64,000 nucleotides of DNA from Toxonevra muliebris (lineage: Eukaryota; Arthropoda; Insecta; Diptera; Pallopteridae): NCBI GenBank assembly GCA_963691655.1, contig OY829326.1:14372878-14436877 (forward strand), read 5' to 3'. Shown piece after piece: positions 54,415 to 64,000 of this stretch. The notes beneath the pieces were generated by a model. The model saw only the letters and a program-made list of their open reading frames with translations, was not told where the DNA came from and did not search any database. Position 1 is the stretch's first letter. Every line of letters starts with the position of its first letter. The position numbers and the translations under genes are program-made.

Positions 54415-57400
54415 TCACTTCATAATTTCGCTCATTAAATTACGTAAATATTCGTCCAATTGTGAATAGTCCAAAAGCGTGTTGCGTACAATATCCAAAA
54501 GCAAACTTGGCCACAGCGTCTCTAATTTATGCAATTTTTCGACCGCATTACATGTATTCAGCATCATCTGAGTGAAATGTATTTTTCCACGTTCACGTAC
54601 GGTGAGCGATGCTGTAGCCGCCATTGACGTAGTCGCTGATAGTGACGATGCATTGCCGCCGCCGCTACCATTAATCCCTCCGCTACTATTACTATCATAT
54701 GTATAGTGCTGATGATTATTGTTGTTGTCATTTGTTTTTTTCCATTGCAATGCCTCCTTGCCAACAACAAGACGTAGCGACTTATTGTCAGCCTTCATTA
54801 GCCACTCTTTAGGTGACATTTTGGATGCCGTGCACGTCTCATCCAAACGCAAACGTGCCAACAATGGCTGCAACATCATTTCCGGCATCGACCACAGCAC
54901 CAAATCCGACAAGCCCGCGTACATGCAATTCGCCTCGTCGACATCCGCATCGGTTACCTCGACACCGTTGAGCAGCTTAAGACCCCAATGTGAAAGTCGA
55001 TAAATGGCATACTGACGCCATAAATCCTTCGTTGTAATTGCATTACCTTCCGGATCAATGCACAGCGATGTGATGCCCTGCAATTCTGCGAGCGCATTCA
55101 ATTGGCCCAGGTTGCTGATGTTCGTTTCGCGAAAAACGAAATTTTCGGCATGAGGGAAACGTAACTTAATGCGTGACAATACGGTGGCAGCAATATTATT
55201 GAAATTAATGTAGCTGAAGTTCAGCGTATGAACATCGTTAGCTTTTGCTGGATTCCATTGTTTGTCGATGTAGCGCAACGCCCCCTGGCCGTATATGTTC
55301 AGATAACGACCACAAATCTCTATCAGATAGTCGCCTCCTTGCTCGCGTTCACGTTCAGTGGTGGTGGTGGCAGCGGAGGCGCTACTGCTGGTGGCGTTAG
55401 CGCCTGCTGCTTTGCTGTTGGCGGAAGTTTTACTACTGTTTGTGTTTAAACTGACTGCTGGCGCTAAAATGGTGGATACAATGGATGAACCGGACGTTTG
55501 ACCGTTAGCGTTGTTTGTGGCGGCATTTTGGTGTGACTGAACCTGTAAGCCGATATTGTTGTTGTTCGCTACTCTATTCGCATTCGAGTGAGATGATGAT
55601 GAGTTTGCTTTGCCTCCTGCACCATCAATTACCGTCCCACCACCGCCGCCAACCACTGTTTGTGATCTGATTAGGCTGCCCTTCAAGTAACGTTTGCATG
55701 TTGCTTTTGATGTTGCTGCTGCTGTGGCACTTGTCTGCTGTTGTGGTACTGTTGCTGAACTTGCTGCTGTTGTGGTATTATGACATATATTGTTCTCTTT
55801 AAATCCTAGACTTAACGTACTGCTACTCCCCGTAATCTGTGTTGTTGGGGTGGTGGCGCGCAATGTTGTTGATGATGTTGTTGTTGTTGTTATTGTTGTG
55901 GTGGTGCGTAGCATATAGCTGCTTGTTGTTGGTCTATCTGTTTGTGGCAGCATTGTTATGTTGGGATTAGATTTGGACTGTATTGAAGAGTTATTGTCGA
56001 CTTGATTGGAGTTCATTAACGTTAACTGCCGCTGTGCTGTTGCTGCTGCTGCTTCTGTGGCTTTCGATATTGCATCTTCAGCAGCAGCAATTGTGGTTGA
56101 ATTGGTTGAAGCAGATGGGGGAAGTGGTGTTGGTGTTCTAATTGTATTCAAATCTTTTGTCCCACTCTCACATTTCATACTGGCATTGTTGATTTGTGTT
56201 TCTTCTTGCTTTTTACTTGTGCGGAAAGCCTCTAATTTGTTTGCCTTCTCCTTTCGACTACGCATTGATATTGGTTTTTGGCATTTTTTGACACGTGCAC
56301 GCTCTACTTCGCCGCATGCCTTCGGTGACTCTTCAACGTCCGAACTGTAGTTGCTTGAGGAAGAGTCAACATTAGGGCCTAAACTAGAGCCAGATGAGCC
56401 ACCAGAGAGACGTCCTTCTCTATTATGTTGTTTGGCATCCAGCGGTGACTGTTGCTGCTGCTGTTGAATAGGTGGCAATTTAATAAAATCCTGCAATTCC
56501 TCGTAACCAACAGCAATTGCTTCATTAGATTCATTGATTTTGGCAAGTTCAGGCTGCTTTAGTGTGCGTTGATTACGCAATGTACTCTGCACTGTTTGCT
56601 GTGATCTCAGTAGTTCCCAGTTGGTGCGCGCATTCGATATTACTTCCTCACGCCTAATGCTGTTAAATACATCCGTCGAGAGGTGTGAATAATTCGCATC
56701 TGAAATCTCTTTATTCTTTCGCCATGCCAAAGCGGCACGTCTTACTTGCTCTGTGATTGCCATTTGACTAAGAGATTGTAGACGTGGCAAATAGCTAACC
56801 AGAAAGGAGACACAATCTCCAGCCAGAGACACAGGATTATTTTCTATGGTTACTTCCAGCAAATTAATAGCCTTAGCAATAGACGACATATCCTCCACTT
56901 TATGCAGATCGTTGTGACACAGCCACAAACGTTCCAAAGCAACGAGATGCTGAAACCCATTAATGCGTTTGATTTTATTACGCTTGAGATTGAGTTCCTT
57001 TAAATTCATCAGCCCGTTGAAATCATTCTGATTGATTTGGCGTATCTGGTTGCCAGCCAAATTCAGCGATTTCAATTCCTGCAAACAATTTATTTTGTTG
57101 CTGATGCTGGTGATTTTATTGCCATGCAGGTCGAGCACACGCAGCGTATCGCGCAAGGAGACCAAACCACTAATGTCACCAATGCGATTCTTGCCCAACA
57201 GCAGCACCGATAGCGTGGGCATGCCATCCAAGTTGCCAATGCGTTCGATTTGATTATCGTATAGATCTAAGAAAACAAGATTTTGAAAAATTTCACCATA
57301 CGACGCCGTCAATTGTTTGTTCTTGATCTCCAATTGCAACTGCTGCTGTTGTTGCTGTGCTGCACGACGAGCGTTCTCACAACAATCATCTGCAGTCGCT

Positions 57401-59091
57401 TCCATTTCACTGATGCTTAACAAAGTTGATGTTGAATCGATGCCACTCGTGCCAGAATCAAAACTTTTTAAATTGGTTGTTGATGCACTCAATGCGGAGG
57501 CAACCATGTTGCTGGTTTCAGTCTTTGTCAGAAAGCAGGATTTTTGTAAATTCTGTTTCACATAATTCAAGTGTCTCGAATAGTTGGCGATAAAACTCTT
57601 GGACTTTTTCAAAGCAAAACGACATTGTGGCTGTTGGTGCTGATGATGATGATGATGATGTGGGTGCGGATGCGGCTGATGCGAATTAATTAGGAGCGGT
57701 GAATGATAATTGAAATGTTTCTTTTGCAAGATGCTATTACGGTTGAGTAGATGATTTATGTGAGGCGTGTTACCAACGCCAACGCAGCTGCCACCAATCG
57801 GTATTGGATGCATGGTCAAAGGCGACCCGCCTGCTGTTGCTGTAGCAGGAGGTGTAAGGATGTGTGTACTACCCGCATTCATTGTACCTAGAAGTGTATG
57901 AGATAAACGTGTGCTGCTATTGTTGCTGGGCGTAGAGCGTCCTTGAATCGAGTTAGTTCTACTCAAGCGACTGTTATTTCGACTGTTGATATTGTAGTTA
58001 ATTTCGTCGAGCAGCTTGCTTGCTTGTTCCGCTTCCGCTGTTTCTTCAATTTCTCTCGCCGCCACCGCCGCCGCCGCCGCTGCAGCCGACTCTTTCGGTA
58101 TATGGAAAATGTTTATCAGATTGTGTTGCAGCGATAGCAGACGTAGGTTTGCTTCATTCTCGAATATGGGAATTGAAGTCAAACCACGTCTATCATAATT
58201 AATGCGATCTGGCAGTTTCTCTTGCTCTTTCGGCAGACGCGCAATGCGACAAATGCCATTTGGCTGTGGCGTTACAATGGCGGCAATGCCGTTGCCGTTA
58301 CCATTTCCATTTACGATTGTCGAAGTCGTCGCCATTGCATTGGGTGTGTGGTTAACATTTATTGTTGCTGCAGTTGTACCTGCTGCTGCCGTTGTTGGAC
58401 GATGATTTGATGCCGATGATGATGTCGACTTTGAACGTTGACGCGCAACTATTTTGACAGGATTCCGTCGTAGACGTCCCAGGGGTCGTGATATTGTCTT
58501 CGATGCCGGTGTTGCTGCTGCTGCTGCTGTACTATCTATGACAGCAGCAGTACCTAGCAATATACCAGCAGTATTTTTGCCTTCCAAATGTGTTGCATTG
58601 TTGCCCATAAAGCCAATACCTACGCCAACACCACCACCACCACCGCCACGCTTAATGCATGTTGAACTTAATGTGCTATAGGAACGACCAATAGGACGTC
58701 GACGTATACGTGCATTGAAACTAGGAACAAATGGTTCGATTTTCAGTAGAGACGTTTGAGGTAAATAGGTTTGTTGTTGTTGCTGTTGTATGCTTGTTGC
58801 CGCAGCAGCTGTACTTGCAGTAGAAGGATTGTGTAATTTTGCAGCGGTAATTGATGTCGTTGTCGTTGCCGTCGTAGTTGATGATACTGGTTTTGTGCTA
58901 ATATTAGTTCCACCATGATATTGTGCGGTATTTGTTATGGTTATTGTTGTAGAGCTTGCAGTACTTGTTGTTCCCGCTACTGGTACAGCCGCTGCTGCTG
59001 TTGTTGTTCCCTTTATTGCAGTTGTAGTCGTATTTTTCGTATTCTCATTTTGTACTAAGGCAGATTTGCCCCGCAACTTCGATATAGACAT
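54415..59091 (-). CDS. LRRC49: LRRC49-like leucine-rich repeat protein with low-complexity insertions
   Basis: A single exon of 1,558 residues. I place the start at the ATG reading MSISKLRGKSAL (59,091) because upstream in-frame codons include only a non-ATG start. Residues 1-295 are Thr/Ala/Ser/Gly/Asn-rich. At about 297-335 comes the first leucine-rich repeat (INYDRRGLTSIPIFENEANL, RLLSLQHNLI), then some 265 residues of low complexity with His, Gln and Ala runs, then the remaining repeats at about 600-720 (LVFLDLYDNQIERI, LSVLLLGKNRIGDI, LRVLDLHGNKI, LKSLNLAGNQI, LKELNLKRNKI). A second low-complexity region leads to a conserved C-terminal block at about 1,254-1,414 (ICGRYLNIYGQGALRYIDKQ, FVFRETNISNLGQLNALAEL, YRLSHWGLKLLNG) that I recognise from vertebrate LRRC49, a subunit of the tubulin polyglutamylase complex. 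Function in the fly is inferred. Confidence 0.82.
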   Translation of the reverse strand: MSISKLRGKSALVQNENTKNTTTTAIKGTTTAAAAVPVAGTTSTASSTTITITNTAQYHGGTNISTKPVSSTTTATTTTSITAAKLHNPSTASTAAAATSIQQQQQQTYLPQTSLLKIEPFVPSFNARIRRRPIGRSYSTLSSTCIKRGGGGGGVGVGIGFMGNNATHLEGKNTAGILLGTAAVIDSTAAAAATPASKTISRPLGRLRRNPVKIVARQRSKSTSSSASNHRPTTAAAGTTAATINVNHTPNAMATTSTIVNGNGNGNGIAAIVTPQPNGICRIARLPKEQEKLPDRINYDRRGLTSIPIFENEANLRLLSLQHNLINIFHIPKESAAAAAAAVAAREIEETAEAEQASKLLDEINYNINSRNNSRLSRTNSIQGRSTPSNNSSTRLSHTLLGTMNAGSTHILTPPATATAGGSPLTMHPIPIGGSCVGVGNTPHINHLLNRNSILQKKHFNYHSPLLINSHQPHPHPHHHHHHQHQQPQCRFALKKSKSFIANYSRHLNYVKQNLQKSCFLTKTETSNMVASALSASTTNLKSFDSGTSGIDSTSTLLSISEMEATADDCCENARRAAQQQQQQLQLEIKNKQLTASYGEIFQNLVFLDLYDNQIERIGNLDGMPTLSVLLLGKNRIGDISGLVSLRDTLRVLDLHGNKITSISNKINCLQELKSLNLAGNQIRQINQNDFNGLMNLKELNLKRNKIKRINGFQHLVALERLWLCHNDLHKVEDMSSIAKAINLLEVTIENNPVSLAGDCVSFLVSYLPRLQSLSQMAITEQVRRAALAWRKNKEISDANYSHLSTDVFNSIRREEVISNARTNWELLRSQQTVQSTLRNQRTLKQPELAKINESNEAIAVGYEELQDFIKLPPIQQQQQQSPLDAKQHNREGRLSGGSSGSSLGPNVDSSSSNYSSDVEESPKACGEVERARVKKCQKPISMRSRKEKANKLEAFRTSKKQEETQINNASMKCESGTKDLNTIRTPTPLPPSASTNSTTIAAAEDAISKATEAAAATAQRQLTLMNSNQVDNNSSIQSKSNPNITMLPQTDRPTTSSYMLRTTTTITTTTTSSTTLRATTPTTQITGSSSTLSLGFKENNICHNTTTAASSATVPQQQTSATAAATSKATCKRYLKGSLIRSQTVVGGGGGTVIDGAGGKANSSSSHSNANRVANNNNIGLQVQSHQNAATNNANGQTSGSSIVSTILAPAVSLNTNSSKTSANSKAAGANATSSSASAATTTTEREREQGGDYLIEICGRYLNIYGQGALRYIDKQWNPAKANDVHTLNFSYINFNNIAATVLSRIKLRFPHAENFVFRETNISNLGQLNALAELQGITSLCIDPEGNAITTKDLWRQYAIYRLSHWGLKLLNGVEVTDADVDEANCMYAGLSDLVLWSMPEMMLQPLLARLRLDETCTASKMSPKEWLMKADNKSLRLVVGKEALQWKKTNDNNNNHQHYTYDSNSSGGINGSGGGNASSLSATTSMAATASLTVRERGKIHFTQMMLNTCNAVEKLHKLETLWPSLLLDIVRNTLLDYSQLDEYLRNLMSEIMK
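57632..57670 (-). repeat. CAT/CAC (polyhistidine) tract in the LRRC49-like frame
   Basis: The tandem gatgatgatgatgatg run encodes a histidine-rich segment inside the insertion between the first and second leucine-rich repeats. Glutamine (CAG/CAA) runs at about 57,335-57,358 and 56,450-56,466 and an alanine run at about 58,055-58,090 are of the same kind and probably vary in length between individuals. Confidence 0.7.
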
Positions 59092-61049
59092 AACACAGTA
59101 CAAATATTTTTTGTTTCATAATAATTCATGCTCCACTAATTTGTACTCCATCATATTTTCATGAAAACTTTTTTCGCTTCATTGGAAAACTGGTAATTTT
59201 TCAATTCATACTTAGCTTCTCATCATTGCATAACTTTGCAAAATCTAAAAATATTCAATTTTGGGTTTTTGTTGTTTAGAAATTTGAATTTAATACCAGA
59301 ATTCTTACCTTACCAGAGAGCAGTAGGAAAAGTAGCAAAATTTTCCAAATATTCACTTCTAAACTACAACTGAGTGCTGGCTGCACTACAAGTAGAAACT
59401 TTTCTCATCGCTTTTGTTTTCCACAATTTAGCTGAAACATTTCAAGCCAGTTTGGTATGTTTTATTAGTTTGTTTATTGGGGTTATGTGTGGTTGCTATA
59501 GTCAAGTCAATTCGTCCCCATTCCAGCATTTGCCTGCAAGCTTTCTATATTCATACTAATATTATTTTGTTATAAGTTTGTTTATTTGGTGGTGCGCTAT
59601 TTTAGTTCGCTAAAATTGTCTTTCTTTTTTTTTCACTAGAAACTAAACGCAAATACCGAAACTATTTATGAGTTATGAGTATGTGCTTTGACAAGTCAAC
59701 GACGTATGCTTACTTTCGCTTATCATTTACGCTAGCTAAAAGTTACCACCAATTCCACTACCACACCTGTATATCTGTGGTAATGCTCCTAATGCATTCT
59801 ATTTTTATTTCGTTTTGCTTAGACCCGGTATTGTAGGGGATTCTAGTGCATTGAACTACTACATATGAATGTCACGCTTCACACTCAAGTTCTGTTGGTT
59901 AAATGAGATAATATAAACGTGCAACTATTTGCTTGCTAAAGTCTGATGAAAACACTTTGTCTTGGGCGCTCAAACTTTTACATTCTGGGCTCATAAGTAT
60001 GAGTCTTACAAATTAAATTAAGTAGGGCTAGTCTAAATTAGAATACGCCTAAATAGTTTCCTCTGTAAATGCATAATAACTCTTTAAAAAAAAATTGTCT
60101 TTCATAAATAAAAAAAATTTTGCCAGAGGTTCGATTTTTATAAAGAACATTTTTTTTTTTAATTTTTGTTTTTATTTATTTTATTTCATAAAATTTTGAA
60201 CTTATTCTGGCACTCCTTCCTTAAATTTGGATATCTTCTGCTGAAAATCGTTTTTCACTGAAATTGTAAATGTCTTTGGCTATTTTCTTTGCTGCCTTGT
60301 TTTTTGTTTTCTTTAAAAAAAAGTCCAGTAACTTTCAATTGTCCTTACTTCCGGGCAATTTAATGAACTTGCTTCCTGGATTTGCTTCTTGTGGTAAGAG
60401 TATAGATCAGTCGAAAATAAAGTGGGCACCTCATGATGGCTTTAGAATATAAGAAACGTCCAAGAAATCTTTATCTGCATCTGTAAATATTGAAATTTAT
60501 TGTGCTCGTGGTCGCAAAAGACTTACCGCAATTGCAAATAGCTTGCCAAAAAAAGATTTTTTGACTGCATCGTAGTTTGTTTGTCCACCTTAAAAGCTAA
60601 ATTCCACATTCCCTCGCGAATAAAATTTCTGGCCAGGAATTTTCCGACTCCAGTTATTGTTCTTACAGAAGGGTATTATGAAGTTTTGGTGAGAACAGTA
60701 GCTGTGAGGCTGAATAATGGCGATAACACCAATTTTCACTTGTCACTGAGGAAACCTCAATTACTGGCGATGTTGTTGTACTGCTGCTCGACTATAACGA
60801 GGTCTTAACAGCCAAAACTAAGCCACCTATACGTCGATGATAAAGGAAGTACTAAACTACATAATTCTATTACAAATATTCCATTAATGTACTTCAGTAT
60901 GCTTTCAATACAACATTTCAATATGATAAAAAAATGAAAAAGAGGAGTTAATTCGGAACTGGTTTTGATATCTTTTTTGACTTTGACACATGTCACAAAA
61001 CACAAGAGAACTCTCAAAAACTCGACACTGAAAAATCAAACGGAAATAA
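59092..61049. other. 5' flank of the LRRC49-like gene and gene-free DNA
   Basis: The promoter of the minus-strand gene must lie at the left of this stretch. Between 60,200 and 60,830 base composition is less AT-rich and some short frames appear, but I cannot assign them to a family. Confidence 0.45.
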
Positions 61050-61573
61050 TAGGTCCGTTCCCCTACTATAAAGCGGGTGAACGCGTTCGCTCAAAACAGC
61101 ACAGAATGCGTTCCCGTACTCAAAAAACTTGCAAATGAGAGCAGAGATGAGAGAGTAATTGTCTTCTTCTTCTTGCACGAAATAGCCCGCACTTTTTCTT
61201 CGGGTAAAAATGTTAAAATTGTCAATCAGCTGTTTTGCTTTTGTGAAAATATATTGAAAATTGAAATTAATGAATAAAGACTTTTTAGAAAAATAAGTGT
61301 TATTTTAAATGGAAAATGTTTAAAAGGCATTTGAATATTAATTAATAGTATATTAGTTAATTATTTTCTTGTAAGATTTAACAATTTTTATTTTATTAAA
61401 TATCACAGAAACTTTGTTTTTTGAATTTAACTGTCGTTAAAATTTGACGTTTTGTTTTTTTCTTGCATGAAAAGTGGTTTTGTGCGTTCCCGTACTTTTG
61501 TGCATCAGAGAGAGCATTTTTCGTTTATTCTCAGTTTACCAGATTTTACCCAAAAAGTACGGGAACGAACCTA
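61050..61573. mobile_element. MITE-like element with TAGGTYCGTTCCC termini
   Basis: The left end TAGGTCCGTTCCCCTACT and the right end, read on the opposite strand, TAGGTTCGTTCCCGTACT match at 16 of 18 positions. Additional internal copies of CGTTCCCGTACT at about 61,110 and 61,488 suggest subterminal repeats. The flanks would allow an AAT duplication if the element starts at AGGT, but this is weak in AT-rich DNA. No transposase. Superfamily not assigned. Confidence 0.6.
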
Positions 61574-64000
61574 ATATCACCATTTAAAACCGAATGCTAC
61601 AGCAGGTTCAAAAACATTTTTTTTTCTCAGATTACTTCCTTGATCTATCTACTTTGGCTCCCGCTCGTCCTTAATGGGTTAAATATCGAGCTTGCCATTC
61701 AAAAAATTAAAAAATATTTTCACTATAAAGAAATAAATTTTTATGTGGGAAGGCATTTAGAAATATGTAAATAAAATAAATTTAACATATCGGAGTTTCT
61801 TAAACACTCAAGTGAGAACGAAAACCAACTGTTCATAAAAGCGTATCCTTTAACTTGTGTTTATGGGCACACTATTAAAATGCTTGAATGTGATGATATA
61901 ACAAACAAACAGAATTCTATCTACATTTACATTTCTACCTATGTTTGCATTACTACTTAATTTTCGACTGCAATATTCTGATTTTGAAAATATAAACACA
62001 CTTAAGTGTGCAATTGAAACCTAACTTTTAAGCAGCTTTTACATTTAAGTTAATGCTACTTTAAACCTGTAGTTTACACAAATGTCGAAATAGATATTGC
62101 CTTTTTAAAATCAATCAAAATACACAAAACTTGAAAATATTCTATTTTAAGACTCGTACATAGTACATAAAACTTAATCAATTGCCTTTAAATCAACAAT
62201 AATTGATACGAATGATACTTAGTACCTCTATCTACCTACAATTAAAAACTCTCAAAGGTACCACCATCAGCCACTATGACTTTATTTTCATTCTCTCCAC
62301 TCTTGCATGCCACACAAATGAGTATTGAACTAGGAGTAGAGAAAGAAAAAGTACAAGAAGTATAGAAGAATAGGTGCAATTGCATCCAATACGAGTGTGG
62401 CACATGAACAATTATTTACAAGAAGCTGTTGGTTTGGAGCAAGAGTACACAATATGCATGTATGTGTATGTATAAGTGAGTGTGCATGTAAAGCTCTGAT
62501 ATTTCTTGTTCTTTCTCTCATATCATTTTTATTACTTATTTTCTCCCAATTTTATTAACATTTTACACACGTTACGTAGGTACGGGTGCTCTACTAATTC
62601 TCTACTATATACATACATAAACTCATATATACATACTCATTCGTACACAGATAAATCGAGGAAGCAAATCCTTGCTTGTAAAATGTCTGGCATTGCATTG
62701 GATTGTGTATGTAAACAAATTGCTCCTTTTACGTTGCAAGTTGCAATGAGCCAGCTTTTGTTTCTTCTGCATTCTCTCCTACTAGTTACTACCTACCATT
62801 AGACGATGATATGGATGATGATGATGCTGCTGCTGATACTGATGCTGTTGGTTGTGAAGCAATAAAAATGGGTAAAGAAAGAAGAGAAGCACTTTATTGT
62901 TTGTGTAGAGCAGCCATAGTATTGTAGTTAGTATAGCACAAGTAGTTATCATATCAAGGTACACTTGTACTATAAGAGTATTGTACATATGTATTCATAC
63001 TCGTAGTACAATACCCATGACTACTATCGTTATAACATGCATATGTGGGTAGTCCTAGGTGCCTACTACGTTGAATTACTCAAACGACTCTAGGTTTTTG
63101 TTCTCAAAAAACTTCTTTAATAGCAGAGTACGTCGTTGCAATGTTACTCTACTTACGTTTTTCGATTGAGTGGATAGAGTGGGGAGGAGACTAAGTATAG
63201 CAAGCAGATTACTAGCTAGCTAAAGGATCCTGTTGGTTTGCTTCGTTTGTACTTGGCGTTTTGTTCAAAAGATATGGCACTGTTGCATTTTTACCATTTA
63301 CTATATACCGATTTAGCAGCTGAAGTTAATTATTGTGGACTGGTATAAGGGGGAGAGAGTGCAGCTTTGGTGTCTCTATCTGCAAAATTACCTACATACA
63401 TACATAGAAATATACCACCACCACAAGCTTTATTTTATTTGCTGCTGTTTTTTTTTTTTTTGGGCGTGTGTGGTGTGTATATACTACATATATTTTTCAC
63501 AAAATCCTCCAGACAAAGTTAAAATAAGAGGCTTTAATTATTTTTTCTCCTTTTTCTCTCTGCTTTATAATGTCTTTAAATATTTTATTTTAACTTTTTG
63601 CTATGCATGTCCAAAGGTTATGTTCATGATTTAAAGTTGAAAAATATTTTCTCACAAATCCTGGAAATTTAATTTACATGTATTTTTAAGCAACAAGTTA
63701 AAAACATAATATATTTCATAAATTGTATTTTAATACCTTGTGTGCTTAAAAATATTAAAACGCTGCTTTTAGCATTTTTTACGTAAGTACTGGTACCTAC
63801 ATAAATTATTCTTTTTAAATGACCCTGACCCAAATTTAACGTTAAATATAAATCTCTTTGTGCAAAAAAAAGAAGCCTTTTGCACTTTATGTAGAAGCGA
63901 TAGTCAGAATTTTCACAAGCAACTGTACCAGAAATGGTAGGTACAATTTATTTTGCTCTCATTATTTATTTATATTTAATTGTTGTCGAAATCGGAATGC
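61574..64000. other. Gene-free AT-rich stretch at the window end
   Basis: No exon or RNA gene recognised. Simple repeats include (ATG/CTG)-rich sequence at about 62,801-62,850. Confidence 0.5.

Noticed and set aside
55228..58681. Plus-strand frames with Ala, Val, Pro or Cys runs
   Set aside because: Reverse reading of triplet repeats in the LRRC49-like gene.

Overview
This is a stretch of an insect nuclear genome, most likely a higher fly (Schizophora, possibly a tephritid fruit fly). The support is short GT-AG introns in AT-rich DNA, a cytoplasmic dynein heavy chain whose N-terminus reads like Drosophila Dhc64C, and intergenic DNA crowded with small DNA transposons and tRNA-derived SINEs. 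No operons, bacterial signals or CRISPR arrays are present. The species call is an inference.

Layout. Positions 1-22,865 hold no recognisable gene. They contain dispersed repeats: degenerate TCAGACCAAA-type arrays, a fragmented interspersed repeat with 'gtgccac(g)ccca' blocks, a 2.2-kb TTAA-flanked foldback element with a pogo/Tigger-like element nested in its loop, two hAT-type non-autonomous elements (one with a perfect 8-bp target duplication), and three tRNA-derived SINE-like loci, one of them dimeric. Positions 22,880-25,767 (+) carry five exons of an alpha-esterase-type carboxylesterase whose nucleophile serine position is glycine; its first exon was not found. Positions 26,506-27,362 hold a decayed Tc1/mariner-superfamily transposase.

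Positions 29,538-49,007 (-) are the complete cytoplasmic dynein heavy chain gene. I could join 21 constitutive or alternative exon positions into one continuous 4,643-codon reading frame plus stop. Between 34,181 and 35,951 there are two homologous, differently spelled versions of the exon for the first half of the microtubule-binding domain; both fit the same flanking phases, so they look like mutually exclusive exons. The gene shares a 524-bp head-to-head promoter region with the nuclear gene for mitochondrial leucyl-tRNA synthetase (49,532-52,490, +, six exons, 868 residues).

Positions 54,415-59,091 (-) are one long intronless reading frame for an LRRC49-like leucine-rich-repeat protein (1,558 residues), with a large low-complexity insertion inside the repeat solenoid. 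In vertebrates LRRC49 belongs to the tubulin polyglutamylase complex, so two microtubule-related genes flank the synthetase; this is probably coincidence. The last 5 kb contain only a MITE-like element and simple repeats.

The most interesting observations are the duplicated dynein microtubule-binding exon, the altered catalytic elbow of the esterase, the nested foldback transposon and the dimeric tRNA-type SINE.
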